A stretch of 64,000 nucleotides of DNA, taken from the NCBI RefSeq assembly GCF_019097595.1, contig NC_080719.1, positions 10,673,501 through 10,737,500 on the forward strand, given 5' to 3'. The position numbers were made by a program, and so were the translations under genes. Below the pieces are notes generated by a model, which was given only the letters and a program-made list of their open reading frames with translations, had not been told where the DNA came from and did not search any database. Below, piece after piece: positions 1 through 15,200 of this stretch (position 1 is the first letter of the stretch; each line of letters begins with the position of its first letter). This DNA comes from Hemibagrus wyckioides. Its lineage: Eukaryota; Chordata; Actinopteri; Siluriformes; Bagridae.

Positions 1-695
1 GAGATACTATATCCTTCCTGGAGGATCAGATCACTCTGGCTATTTCTTCTGAGCAGGATGGATCACTCAGTGTTTTTGTTTAAACTCTAGAGAATGTTGC
101 GTGTAAAAATTCCAGGAGATTAGAAGTTTATGAAATATTCAAACCAGCTTATCTGGCAACAACAACCATGCCATAGTTAAAGTCAAAGAGATCACACAGT
201 GAATAATAACTGGAACATTTGTTGCATTGTGCTGCTGCCACATGCTTGGCTGATTAGATAAATGCATAAATAAACAAGTGTACATGTATTCCTTATAAAG
301 TGGACAGTGAGCACATATTGCTTAGTTGCAAAGTCTTGCCAACTTCAGAGTCTGTGTAATTTCTGAGAATTGTATACTGTGCATCCTATTCTTAATCCAT
401 GCCTTGAGCTTTGGCTAATCTTTGGATTTGCCCATTCTTTGACCTTTCAGTGTTTGACCATTCCTGTCATGAAGACACTGACTCTAGGATTTTGTTTTTG
501 GCTTTGATAGAAAAAATCCCACACAGTGATACTCGGGCATCGGCCAAATCATGCATGTTAACATAATATTTAAATGTGTTATAACAGTTTACATCTCTGC
601 ACACACACTTCAAGTGTATCAGGAGTCAGAACATCAGGAGTACCCAAAGCATATTTGCATCAATATTATTAAATAGGAATAAATAACAGACTTAC
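1..695. other. Intron downstream of exon m (partial)
   Basis: Starts at the exon m donor and continues off the left edge. It holds a Tc1-derived repeat fragment (about 75-315). The remainder, 316-695, shows nothing recognisable. Confidence 0.85.
75..315 (-). mobile_element. Tc1-derived repeat, family D, right end
   Basis: In reverse orientation this resembles the 5' part of a common fish Tc1-like element. It has an outer end tccttataaagtggacagtg, then the recurring block gctgctgccacatgcttggc, then text that in consensus copies encodes the transposase N-terminus. It is degenerate and no frame survives. The left part may extend off the window. Confidence 0.7.
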
Positions 696-985
696 CTAAA
701 GCACAGGACACTGAGCATGGTGTGAATCCCCTATACTCCCAAACATAGTTTTTCTTGGAGGACTTGGTCTGATTTTTCTGTTGGTGCTGTGGATGATCTG
801 GCAATTTGGAGCAGGCTTCAAGGGTGCAGGATCTCTGGGGGAGAGGCTTATCCTCTCCACACTCCTCATCTGGAAGATCCACCTCAGTCTGAGTGAAGGA
901 GAGAAACACTCTGCACTTCACAGTGCGCTTCTGTATACCCATGCCACAAGACACACTGCAGGGAGTCCATGGGCCTGGGATAAAG
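696..985 (-). CDS. adamtsl3: adamtsl3 exon m: TSR5, linker and start of TSR6
   Basis: 290 nt, phase 2 in, phase 1 out. It reads [41 protein letters not shown], then [18 protein letters not shown] (TSR5). A polar lysine-rich linker with an NQT sequon follows, then [17 protein letters not shown], the start of TSR6. Acceptor tattcag|C, donor TTAG|GTAAGT. The intron after CAL|G sits at the same place and phase as the TSR2 intron after CGG|G. The next exon is off the left edge. Confidence 0.94.
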
Positions 986-3900
986 CTGAATACACATACA
1001 GAGACATGAAAAATATAACCACAATTAAATGAAACTTTAAATCTACAATAAACATGCACAATTACTCAGTTCAAATAACTGAAAAGCACTGCACTGCAGA
1101 TGTTATTTGGGTGGTGCTACATTTTTAGCAAAGCTGTGACACTGACAAGGCAGTGTGTGCCATGATGCTGGTATGAGTGTATCAGGTGCAGGAGCATTAA
1201 TGTGGTTGTTAAACACCCCAATGTCACTGCTAAGTCGGGAGGCCAACTAAAAATATCCAGGTTACAGCAGTGCTATGGTGAGAACAAACAATCAGATAAA
1301 GGACACAGATAAAGGAACAAAGAAGAACAGAATCAAAATTAATGAGTTCACACCTACCAGGGGCAGCAACATGGAAATTTTGTCTTAAAAAGTGTCTCAT
1401 AAATGTACACATCAGTGTTCAAATGCCTCAGCAAAACTGATGCACTCATGCCAGCATCACACACACACTACAATTCACTATCACTGCTGTGCTGAGAATT
1501 ATTCATGTCTAAATATATATATATTGCCAAAAGTATTCGCTCACCCATCCAAATAATCAGAATCAGGTGTTCCAATCACTTCCATGGCCACAGATGTATA
1601 AAATCAAGCACCTAGGCATGCAGACTGTTTTTACAAACATTTGTGAAAGAATGGGTCGCTCTCAGGAGCTCAGTGAATTCCAGCGTGGAACTGTGATAGG
1701 ATGCCACCTGTGCAACAAATCCAGTCGTGAAATTTCCTCGCTCCTAAATATTCCACAGTCAACTGTCAGCTGTATTATAAGAACGTGGAAGTGTTTGGGA
1801 ACGACAGCAACTCAGCCACAAAATGGTAGGCCACATAAACTGACGGAGCGGGGTCAGCGGATGCTGAGGCGCATAGTGTGAAGAGGTCACCAACTTTCTG
1901 CAGAGTCAATCGCTACAGACCTCCAAACTTCATGTGGCCTTCAGATTAGCTCAAGAACAGTGCGCAGAGAGCTTCATGGAATGGGTTTCCATGGCCGAGC
2001 AGCTGCATCCAAGCCATACATCACCAAGTGCAATGCAAAGCGTCGGATGCAGTGGTGTAAAGCACGCCGCCACTGGACTCTAGAGCAGTGGAGACGCGTT
2101 CTCTGGAGTGACGAATCGCGCTTCTCCAGCTGGCAATCTGATGGACGAGTCTGGGTTTGGCGGTTGCCAGGAGAACGGTACTTGTCTGACTGCATTGTGC
2201 CAAGTGTAAAGTTTGGTGGAGGGGGATTATGGTGTGGGGTTGTTTTTCAGGAGCTGGGCTTGGCCCCTTAGTTCCAGTGAAAGGAACTCTGAATGCTTCA
2301 GCATACCAAGACATTTTGGACAATTCCATGCTCCCAACTTTGTGGGAACAGTTTGGAGCTGGCCCCTTCCTCTTCCAACATGACTGTGCACCAGTGCACA
2401 AAGCAAGGTCCATAAAGACATGGATGACAGAGTCTGGTGTGGATGAACTTGACTGGCCTGCACAGAGTCCTGACCTCAACCCGATAGAACACCTTTGGGA
2501 TGAATTAGAGTGGAGACTGAGAGCCAGGCCTTCTCGTCCAACATCAGTGTGTGACCTCACAAATTGTATAACAATGCTGAAGGCGGCCGAAATACAAAAT
2601 AATAACCTTTGAACAGTTGATACTGAGATATGTCTGCTACTTATGCTCTGTTATGCTTATGCTCCTTCTTGTCTTAAAATAACAACTGACTGTTGTTTTT
2701 TGTCATTACATATGGATTACTTAAGTCCATGTGTGTTATTTCATAGTTTTGAAATCTCCAGTATTGTTCTAGAATGTAGAAAATAAATCCCTAAACAAAA
2801 AACACTGAATTAAAAGGTGTGTCCAAACTTTTGACTGGTAGTGTATATATATACTGTATGGTCCTTTGGATATATGTTGTTAATGGGGCAAACACCCAAT
2901 ACCTAACAACACCTGAACTACAGTTAACAAATGTATAGCAACTGTGTATACACCGATCAGGCATAACATTATGAGCAGTGAGAGGTGAAGTGAATAACAC
3001 TGATGATCTCCTCATCATGGCACCTGTTAGTGGGTGGGATATATTAGGCAGCAAGTGAACATTTTGTCCTCAAAGTTGATGTGTTAGAAGCAGGAAAAAT
3101 GGACAAGCATAAGGATTTGAGCGAGTTTGTGCGAAACTGTGCGAAATTGTGATGGCTAGACGACTGGATCAGAGCGTTTCCAAAACTGCAGCTCTTGTGG
3201 GGTGTTCCCAGGCTGCAGTGGTCAGTATCTATCAAAAAAGGAAGGAACAGTGGTGCACCGGTGACAGGGTCATGGGCGGCCAAGGCTCACTGATGCACCT
3301 GGGGATCAAAGGCTGGTCCGTGTGATCCGATCCAACAGACGAGCTACTGTTGCTCAAATTGAAAAAGAAGTAAAAGGGGGACCAACACAATATCAGGCAG
3401 GTGGTCATGATGTTATGCCTGGTAACATATTTTATATGTTAAATATCCTTAAAAAGATTGTCAGTATAAATGGAATTAGAGGTACAAGTTATTTTTATAT
3501 CCACACGGCATGAACACTCACTAAACAGTGGTGAGTATGAAAATGATGTTAACCAAATGCTATGGTATCAACCCAGTAGAACATTTATAGGAGATTTTGG
3601 AGCTATGTATTCTCCACAACCATTGTCAAAACACCATTTGAGAGGCTAGGGTACAATTCCACAGGTTTGTAGAATCTGTGTCACTACAAACTATAGCTGT
3701 TCTGGTGTCTCAGTGGTGGCAACACATTACTAAGGGGGCTTTCACACTGGCAGTCTGAAACAGCACAGTTTGCATGAAAAATTGGTAATGTGAAATCTGT
3801 CATGTGGACCGGAACGTGTACCACAGTACCAAACCCGAGACTACCTGTAGGAGGTGATCTGAGTTCTGTTGCCATTGAACTATATCACAATTCCCATGAA

Positions 3901-6202
3901 CACGAACAACTTATATGCTGGTCTGCACTTTTTCAAGAAGTAAAGTAACCTCTGTGTGTGTTGTAGCCAATGATGACATCATTACGTGATGTGCCTTAGT
4001 CAGATATGGGGAATGAAAAAATACAGGAGTCATGATTCTACCCTGCATTTTTAAAATGAGAAACTGGGGATTTATCAATAAAATAACAAAACTACAGACA
4101 CATGGAAACACTAGGGAAAACTAGGCGACTAAAATACAAAATAAACACAAAACAAACAGCATAACCCAGGAGGCAAAACCAGGCAACAAAAGACAAGGAC
4201 TCAGCAAAACACAATCACAAACACAAGACAGCAGGTATGTATAGGAAAGGTAATTAGTGAGACATAAACAACAGGTGTGCAGAGGCGGGAAAGAGAGGAA
4301 GGATAGGGTGGGGCAACCACATGTGCAAACACAAAATGTAAACAGTAGCACATGCACATCTGGCAGGGAACTGTCCAGCAGTTCATGACAACAGGAGCAG
4401 ATACACAATATTCACAAGAATGCAGACGTATAACAGCACCAAAATAAAAACAATTGGTGAGTCATTGCATTCTCAATGTGTTTTCGTGATGAGATAAGAT
4501 TCAGCTCAGTGTTTAAGAAGCTGGACTACTGATTGGAAGGTCATGTGTTTATATCCTAGCATCACCAAGCTGTCACTGCTGGGCCACTGAGTAACCCATT
4601 TGTTTAAATGAGATAAATGTAAGGTGCTCAGGATGAGGGTGTCCTCCAAAATCAAGTGAGCCTGAAACCAGACAAAAGCTGCAGGGACACTGGAAACAAT
4701 CATGCTCGGATTTGGACCACAGCAATTGTGCCAGTTGTGAAAACCACTGAAATTACACTTTGTTATAAGTTGTATGAATATTACCATTTTTCTTTTTATT
4801 TGTCAACCATCTGAATGTATAGCATATTGTAATATGAGGGTCTGTGCATTATAATTGTGATAACTGTTTTGTATAATTTCTCCATACATCTAATAGAAAT
4901 GTTGACATTACTGACACTTTGTTAAAATAATTTTCACTGTTACTGCGCTTCAGCATGGTCTGTATAAAAGATTTAACAGCTACTTCATAGCTGGCTATGA
5001 ATGATCATTAATCTCAGTCATTAGTTAGGTGCTTGACATCCAATTGCTTAACCATAGTGTCTTCTCAAGGACTTTTTTTCCCGTGTCAAAAGCACGCATT
5101 TAAAAGTGTACTTCATAATAGTTTTTATTACAAATAACAAAATAAATGCAGAATATATCGTGCGTATTTGATTCAGTAATGTAGGTCCATCAGAAATAAA
5201 TATCTAAATAAAACTCTGTGTAATCAGGATAGATATAGGATTTGGAACTATTCATTTAGAATTTCTTTTCATTCATTCTGTCAAATTAGACCAAGCACTT
5301 TACAGCCTCGAGAGCTCAAATTGGCTAAACACAAACCACAGACTCATAACTACCAATACAATATAAAGAGGAATTCTAATGAAAGAAAAGTGATCTGAAA
5401 ATAATGGAGGAATATGGCACTAAAAATAGCCATAATTCAGGCCAGAAAACATTATGCGCCAAAATGGAATTGCAGGAAAACAATATTAATAGACATCACA
5501 AGGACTCATAATGAACCACAGAATGAGTTTGCCATGCAGCATTACAGATGAGTGGAAAACAGCCTTTACGGAAAAGCACTGCTGAAATTTAGAGCCTATC
5601 CAATTCGTGTGTAATGTGATTCACTGTTGGAGAAACTGGAAAGAGGGGGATGCAGAGACATTCAAAGGAAGAAGGAAGACGGACAGAGGGAAAGAGATGG
5701 AGAGAGGAGACTGAGCCTGAGGAAGATGCAGAGAAAGACAAATGAGATAGAAAGAGAAAGCCAGGAACAGAATGAACATACAGCATATAATGCATACTAT
5801 ATACTGCATATGGTTTTACTATTGTATACTGCAAAGTATCTTACATTATATAGTGTTTATATTTGAAAACTATGGCAAGTAGAAACATGTGCATGTGGCT
5901 GCAGCTTGGGCATGTGGCTGGTGTTAAACTGACATTCTGTCTATATTCATCACTGGCCTTCTGCATATTTCCTCTTCCTGCATTACTCTGATACTGCTAT
6001 ATGTAACCCCATGCGTGTGTTATTATGTTGTGGTTTTGCGACTGGGCGCATTTAGAAATAGCATTTTAGCAATGATTTGAAACGTACTTTTTCCTATTTC
6101 TAACATAAAATGTGGCCAGATTATTTTTAATAAGCATAAAAATATAATTTTGGATATCATTTTTATACAGTATTGATCAATAATTCAAGCACACACAGAT
6201 GC

Positions 6203-6237
<35 letters not shown>

Positions 6238-9200
6238 GATATTTTTATTATTATTATTACTATTATTACTTTATTTTTCATTTAGAACAATAGTGAACAC
6301 ATCAGAACTATAAAAAATGGACAAAAATATAATGATTAATATTTTAACAAAATTTTACATTTTGTAACTTTATGATAAGATTCCTGTCCTGTAGATTGCT
6401 GACATATTGAATTTAATATTTTAAAATTAAAATATGCTAATAAATTAAATAGCTGCAGGAAGACTTAAAAGCTAAAAGTTTAGTTTTATTTGTAAAGACA
6501 GCACTAGACCAGACTGCCTCTATTTATTTAACCACCTACTGACAGAGAGGGACCATCTTTTGCATTCCAGTTGGCGGGCGGCATTTTCAGGCAGATATTT
6601 GCACACTTCTGTGTTCTCCCATCTGGGAGGCAGCTGCCTTCTGAGCTTACTTATTTCGGCTAATTTCTAGGTCCTTCTTCTTGCAGGGAATCACATAACT
6701 CCAAGAGATCCGTGATAGTGATAACAATCATGGCTATAACTGTTGGCCAGCAGACATGTTACAATGTACAAGTGTATCACTTCCTTAGTGACATGCAGAC
6801 TTGCTAGCCTTACCAATTAGCTAGCTATCAGTAGCAGCCTTTATTTGTCACATACAAATTATAGAACAGTGAAATTCTACCTACTTTTGGCAGTTAGGGT
6901 CAGAATACAGGGTCAGCCATGATACAGCACTCCTAGAGCAGGGAAGGTTAAGTGCCTTGCTTAAGGGCCCAGCAGAGGCAGCTTGGTGGTGCTGGGGCTT
7001 GAACCCCGATCTGCTGATCAACAACCTAGAGCCTTAACCCATAGCTATGCTATTTATGGAATAGTCCCTTCTCAAGAAGTTAATAAATAATAACTAAATA
7101 ATAACATTAGGTGCATAAGTTATACCGCATGAGTAAAAGTTATTCCACTAACATGAAAAAGCAGCGAATATTTTTGAATTTTCAGACTTTCTGTACCCAG
7201 TTTCATACACAGCCTGCATGTGGGAGGCAATTAGATGAGTTAGCAAGATTTCCAGCACCGGTCAGATTTTGAACAATTCTTTTTTTTACTCTTACATTGT
7301 TTGTGGTATGTCTCTTAAGTGCAGCATATTAACATCCATTATATCATCCATTAAATTAGATGTGTTTACTGTCTATGTTGGTATGTAACCTTGGGTTTAA
7401 TTTATGTATGTGGAAGGTGAGACCATTTGCATTCACCACTTCACCACTGCAAAAAGGTAATAAATCCCAGCAGGGCTAGCGATAAAAGTTAAGGACTTTT
7501 AGCAATAGGACAATTTCAGGCACATTCAATCAAAAACACCTCTATGACTGTTCAGTAACACTGATTGAGCAACATAAAGTGTGACCTCTGTGTCAGGCTG
7601 TTAATATAATATAGATAACATATAATGTATTTCAATAAATAGTACAACTGACTTACTGTAAAGACCTTATGCAAGAAGACAGAACTAAACAGAGAACAGA
7701 ATGGAAGGTAAAAGAGAGATTCATCAGCATGACACATCCAAGTCAAGACCACTTCTCTTTTATTCCTGAGCTAAAACCCATGACACATTAAGTCCTGGAG
7801 TCACATGGCTGATGTCCAGCTGTGATTTCTACACTCTTGGGTCACTCTCTGATGGCGCTGATTACCGAAACAGCATCTCACCTCCCCAGACTCTGCTAAA
7901 TTAAGCAAGCACATTGATATAGAAAAAACAGGATGGGAGGCCTGCTGTTGAATGATATATTGCACTGAAGGGTGCAATCCAAGAGCAGTTATCAAGAAAG
8001 CAGCAGATCCTAATCCTCCTTTCACACACACATACACTTAACAGCAAGCTCCCTGTGCTGCTCTCTTCTCCGGAGCCCTTAAACACTTTTACCCCACATG
8101 CTTCTGTTTTATGAGTCTCTGTGACAGAAGGTTTCGGTAGACCGCAGGATGTTGGAAAGCCTTCGTGCCGTGGCTTTTTTCAATGGTCCGGAGATGCACT
8201 GAGCTGTTTTCACTCCCTTGGCAACTCTTAGCTGAGGTACAGTTTCAGAGATGGGGCAAGATAGCACCAACAATAGCACAATGTTCTTGAATGAATCCTA
8301 AGGTAATAAGAGAAACTTAAGCAAGTCCAAATCCAAACTCTGTTAGGGCCATTGATGATGAAAGGATACACAAATATATACTCCATACTCCATCAGTGGA
8401 AAAAAAGCAATGACAGGAATAATGGTACTGTACCGGTGCCTTGTGGTATGAAGCGCTGTCTTTACAGTCACTTATATTTTTGATTGAATTAAATTCCTCA
8501 AAACATTTTTCTTAAGTTATATCTGATGATGCCACCCCATGACAACCAGTGGTACATTAAAGCCCAAATAAGCCAAAAAAAAATGTTTTTTCTATAATAG
8601 TATATATATTTTGTACATGAATGATCATTCAAGGCCTGAATGTTTATTAGCTCAATATACAACATGGTCATAGGTTCAGTATTCAGCTCATAAATAAACC
8701 TGTTGAGATATTCAATATCTGACAGACAGCAATAAAAATGACAAAAGCAGAAAAAGGTAATGGAAAACATGGGTTGTTTTTCAAAGATACAAACTTACGT
8801 TGGCTCTTCAGTGGCCACTCTGGTCTCCTCCAACTCTTGGGCTTGTTTTAGCCAGGGGACCTTGGCTTCTACAGGCACACTCTCTGTAAGACCAGGGCAG
8901 AGAGGTTAGCAGACACAAACACATGTATATCAAAGCAATCAAATACCAAAGTACCAAATGGCAACCTCTTTCAGGACTTCATTACAATGGACACCTGTTT
9001 GCTTTAAAAAGTAGGTCAGACCTTCAAAGCACCGAGCACAAGAGCTGCAGTAAAATGCACAAACGCTCCACTCACTATATTTTATTTTAATGTAAAGCTT
9101 GAAAACAAGCTCACAAGAATATGCATCTTTAATATATTCTGTAAATTCAAATTTACAGTAAACTCACAAGCTGAAAAAAGCCACACTTCCAAAAGCTGCT

Positions 9201-12200
9201 GCACTTCCATAAGCTGCTTGCAAGTGTGTTTTCAGTGCAAGTGACAAATATAACACTGTCACAGGTACACAGCTTAGTGCCAAAAATAAAGTCCCCCCGA
9301 ATACTTATGAGACTAGTCTCTTTGATTTGCATATCAAGAAACATGGTTTTAGAGGCTGATTAGACACAGCTGGAAGTCTGTGCATGGGAAAAGTTGAACA
9401 GAAACTAAGTCAGGATAGAACATCCTCCCACAATGGATAAGCAAATTGTTCTAGTTACCATGACATCAACAAATCCCAATTGCCTCATCAACCATTTTCA
9501 AATTCAGAAAATCCATGCACCAATAAACACCACAATGTTCAACAAACAACAGATCATGATTTACAAACCCAACACATCCAAGTCCAGCTTTCAGCTAATC
9601 CCACTGTCCAATAAACACCAACAAACAAACACCATCTACAAGTGAAAGCATCTATAAACATTAATATGTCCAAACCATCAGCAAGCCAAAAACCTAATCA
9701 ACGGTCCAGTGCCCCCAACCCCAATCTTTACATCCAATAAATCCTGCCATCACCTACAACTTCAACCATTCAGCAATTTACAATATTTTCCTTTAACACA
9801 TTGAAGCACTAAAAGTGTATGCATTTCCACGTACTAATAACCTTCAACATCTAGAAACCCTACCATGAACAAACCCAGCTAAAATCAAACACCCTACAAA
9901 ATCAACAAAACACTATAGGATTTGTCGATGATATTAGATAAGATTATTAGACATAATCCCCAAAGCACACCATTTCCAAACCAAATGACCTACAAATTCC
10001 ATTAGCATCAAACATCAAAAACTACAAAACTAATCAAGTACAAACCCCCATTTACACGCTGAACCATAAACAGACCCCATCTGCATATTTAATTGCATTT
10101 AATCTTCCTCAAAACTCATTTAACAATTCAATCATCTATAATATTACAGTTAAACCTTACAGTTTTCAGAATAAAATTCTACATAGCCTACCATCAATAA
10201 ACCGCATCCCCATCCATGGACACCACCCAAACCCATCCCTCTCTGCTCAAATTCTACTCTATAGCCCACAAATCCCAACAAACTCTAAATATGCCTAATA
10301 AAACTCCACATCCCAATCAAATATTCATGAAAGCAGGCATTTATTGAAATGGGGAATGATTATCACGGTTTGTAGGGGTTGCAGGGCAGCCGTAAAACAG
10401 ACTGTTTAACACAGAGGACGTTCTGAGGTCTGAGGGTTTGGCTTTCAAGTCAAGCCTTTTGGAGATTTCCGAGTTTTGGTAATAGCAATCCCACAAACAT
10501 TTGGTTTAAAAGCAGGCAGTTTAGATGAAATCAAATTCAGCACAAGTGATCTAGACATGGCTCAAGTGTGACAGCAACTCATTTTGGGATAACTGTAATA
10601 CACAAATATAAATAATAAAGGTTAAACAGTGCTCCTATTTATACAAGTTCTACATTTTAACTAATAGTATCCCACTCATGGCACAAATGTGTTAGAGACT
10701 TACAGTTCAAACTCCTTTCTGAAGAAAGAAAGCAGCTGCAGGACGTTAAGGGCACAAGGACGTAATGCAAATGGACTGAGACAGAGTGTGCACTTGCTTA
10801 GGCCTTCAACAATACATTTGGCAATTCTTTTTATGGACTGGTGCAGATTATGTGATTCAGTTACGCACTCTTGAAGAATGACACATCGTTCATCTTAGAG
10901 AAGAGTCTCCCAGACTGACATGGCTTAGCATAAATCTGACTCATTACATAAAGAAAAGAGCAGGCAGATTCATGCACCAAGCTCTGTCCTACACAATCCT
11001 TCCCACTGTTGCCCTTACCTTGCTCACTGAAGGTTAAACCACTGATGCCTATAAAACTTTGTCAATGCTGTATTCTAAATATAACTTATTTGTTAAAAAA
11101 AAGTTTTACTGCAAGCCATGGCATTTACATAAGCAGTAACACAGATCTCTCTAATGTCATTAGTACTAATTCTATATTCTATATTTAAGTCTCAACTTCA
11201 GGGAGACTGATGCTGATGCAATTCCCCTTTTCAAAACTCTCCAAATCTCAATATTTATAAATTCTATGATTTACAGATTCCACCAGATTGCATTGTAAAT
11301 GTATGAATAACACTATCAATATCTACAAAGTCTAAAATGACTAAATTGAATCACAAACTCCATCAACAAATCCTACGATCTTCGTATTCAATAATGTACC
11401 ACCTTACCAATGTAAAGTATGTGCAAGTATATAACTACAATCAACAAATCCCAAGTTCTACATATAGTTGCTAAATACCGAAAAAGAACAATAGCCTACC
11501 ATTTACGAATAACAGCAACTAAAAATTCAAACAACAAATGGAACCTTCTGCAAACCAAACAATCTTCTAAATTCACCATTCAGGCCCAATCACCTCTATA
11601 TTCAATCATCCAAAAAAATCAATTTCTGAATCTTCAAATTTAACCATCTACAAGCCTGACAATCTGCAGATATAAGCATCAATCACATGTATGGCATTTG
11701 ACAGACACCCTTATCCAAAGCAACTTATATTTATCTCATTTATACAACTGAGCAGTTGAGGGTTATGGACATCAAGGACACATCAGTGGCAGCTGTGGGA
11801 TTTGAACTCACAAGCTTCTGAACAGAGGTATAAAGTCTACTACCTCCTTAGAGCCCCCAATTTTTTAAAACCACACAAACAACAAATCCCAACAATATAC
11901 AATCCAAATTTAATGTTATTACATTTTTTTTATCCATAGAGTTCACAATAAGTCTGAAAAAGTTCTCTCTCCAATTCACATAAAGTAATCTGTAGCATAG
12001 GTATTTTTAACATACTTACTGCTGCTCATTTACATAAGTTCTATAATGCAAGACACTCTGTGTCCCCTCTCACCTCTACAAAACTGCATTCATTTAGTGT
12101 ATTATTCTTAGCAACTCTGTCCTCTGCCTGTTTTTATTTACTCTTATACTTTTTTCTTTGGTTGCATCTTTCTCTTTTTGGAATGATGCCTTTTAGGTCT

Positions 12201-15200
12201 GTCTTATTCCTTCATACTGATTCACTTCTTTTCATTCTCGTACTTTTTTCTCTCTATCTAAGTTGTTTTAAAATGATGCATTGTAGTTGATTGTTTAGTA
12301 TCTCGATCCATGAAGTCCATCATGTAGATTATTCCTGTTAAAAAATCTTTAAAAGACAGTAAATAGGGGTAATAAGTGCCAAAATTGGTGTGAGTTGTTC
12401 TCTCTCGCATGTATCCTGGATGAAGCTGCATGGACAAGGAGCAGCTCATAAATATTTTTTTTCTGCCAATCAAGTGGACAGTGAATTGCAGAAATCAAAA
12501 CAAAAGCTTGTGCCAAAGACTAAATATCAAGTAAAAGGAGAAATGGGTTAACTCAAGCAATGTTTTTTAGTTGACCAAAGGTAGATCAAGTGCATGCAAA
12601 TTTAGAGTACAAAATGACTGATAATTGTTTAAACAAAGTGGTAAATTTTCTAATCTAATATTTTTGTTTATTGGAGACATGGAGAGTGTAAATTCTATAC
12701 CTTTCCTCATTTTTATTAGTGACAATATTAATATGCTAACTAATCTCAAATCTAATTTTGTTCTGCTTAGTTGGCAGCATAAATGTTAATATTTTGATCA
12801 AGAAACAGCTAGTATTGTGGAGTAGATAACTACAAGTATGTCAAAACTATGTCACAAGACATGCATCATAGACATTTCAAAATTTTCCATAGTGTGTGAA
12901 TAGGTAAGTGACTGTAGTTGGGTTGGCACACTGTCCAGGGTGTCCCCCGACCTTGTTCTTCAAGTCCCTGGGATAGGTTCAGGTACCACCCAACCCTGCA
13001 TAGTGTAAGTGGTACAGAAAATGAATGGATGGAACAAGTAGAATGTGCATGGGAACAAGCTGGACTTGGCCGGTGGACAACAGGTTTGCACTATGGAAAT
13101 AAGGCTGTCCAATTGCAAATTGTTGATGAGCATGAAACACCCTTTGTTTGTATCTTGCAAATAGATTACTCAGAATACTTGCATGATCCGAGACTTTAAG
13201 AGCCAGCTGACGAGACAACACTTCCACAGATCTGTGTGGAAAACTGTTTTAAAGTAAAGGGAGAAAAAATGTACATAGTATATTAACTTTTAATCACACT
13301 AGACCTGGCTTAGATCTTTGACATGGATCTGTCAGATCTGTGGTTCGAAAAGCAGGCCTTGAAAGCTGATTGTTGGAAAACTGAGTGTTTATTTAACCGC
13401 ATGGATTCGAATGAAATGCTGATCTGAATAGTCAACAGAATTTTCTCAAGATTTAACAGCGGCAATATAATTAGTCAGACCACCTGCCACATTTCATGGT
13501 TATGAATCCCACATACAGATTTATGTACTTGTCACATGTTTTCTGTCTCATAAATCTGCCACAAATCATCTCCTTAGCAGCAAAGTGTTTAATCAGAACT
13601 TATTCTCCGTATCCCCTTTTTTCATTCCCATTTTCAAACTGAAATAATAATTACAGGCACTTACTGTCACCTTTATCCAATGCCTTGGATTTTCTGTCTC
13701 ACTCCATACGTCTTCAGCAACACAGCACTTAATAAAACTCCTTCTTTATTTCCTACTCTACATTTCTCTTTATCTTATTCCTAATGTGTATATACCACAC
13801 ACTACATTTTTTTCTTTTTCTGAATTCTGTCCCTTTTCTCCTGGATATCCATCCTTTCTTTCTTTTCTTTCTTACTATTACTTTTTACTAGTCTGGATTA
13901 GGATCCAGAATACATGCTGATTATTAAGATAATGCTACTAGGAAAGTCACCTTTGGTCATTTTGGCTGCAAATATTTAAAAGTGTACTGAATAATATTCT
14001 TATTCTGAAAAGGTTTTTGTCAGTAATACCAGACAACTAGGCTTATGAATGTGCTCAAGCCTACTGTATATAGGTGGAATATCTGACTCTAATTATGATA
14101 TCTTGTTAAATCTTTTATTACATTAAAAGTGTCTGTATTCATTTTATTAGTCTCAATTAGATTGAGATACTCCACTTTGACAGCTGTAGTGAATGTCTGT
14201 GACTGTAATAAATGTCTGTATTACTTTCATACCAAACAGAGTAAAAAATTTCCAAATGAGCTTGCTGCCATCTGTGTTCCATTTAATGAGCATATTACTT
14301 GATAGTATGAGTATGGTGTGATATTGTGTGCCAATATTAACACAGCATAGGCCTTAGTGGGTAATTTTCACAAACTGTAAATGAAAAAAAAAAACAAATT
14401 ATACTTTTTTTCAATCATTGAGAGACGCAGGACAATAGATATTAACACAAATAAAATAATAAGAGAGCAAACTCTCAAAGAATTGCCTCAAATTGTCATT
14501 TAAATAATAGCCAAGCTGTTTGTAAATCTCATTAAAGAAAACCTTCATGAATGTAAACCACAAAATGCCACATATTATCACTGGAACTACAAAAATTGTG
14601 TGTTGTGATATGATGAGGCATAAATTAAGTTGAGCATGACAGTGAATCATTAAGGTGTTGTGACTCTTCCAGCAGATTTTAGCTAAAACCTGGCTGCCAG
14701 GATGTTACAGTTTGTTTTTTCTGTACATTGCATATAATAAATGTGGCCTTTTCCATGTAACAAGTGTGACCTTTTCTGTCCGTCAGCTTCTCCACACCTC
14801 CTTAGCAACACATTAATTAACATACCATCATTCTTTATGCTTCCTTATTTTCTCTTACTCTCATTCTCTAAAATCCTCTCTGAATATTCTGTTTAATTTC
14901 CTTTCTTTCCTTTCATCAGTCCCTCCTACCCTCTAATACCAGACCACCCCCCCATCCATTTTTTCACATTAAGCACCAATTCAGTGTTCATTGTCCAGAT
15001 ATTCTTGCCCCCCCCCTCTTTTCAATTTCTCCCATCTCTCATCACTCTATATCACACCTCTTTCATTGATTCAATTGTATTTGTATAGCACGTTTAACAA
15101 TGGGCATTGTCACACAGCAGCTTTATAGAAATATATCATTCAGGATATAAATTATACATTTTCAATTTATCCCTAATGACCAAGCCAGAGGTCACAGTGG

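Larger units (their letters stand above)
986..8798. other. Intron between exons l and m (7.8 kb)
   Basis: Contains the Tc1 cluster at 1521-3425, SINE copies at 4502-4660 and 6838-7045, and an ATT-rich microsatellite near 6207-6275. The stretches 986-1520, 3430-4500, 4670-6200 and 7050-8798 hold no gene or repeat I can name. Confidence 0.85.

Noticed and set aside
3044..3283. 79-residue minus-strand frame
   Set aside because: Antisense to the decayed third Tc1-like transposase.
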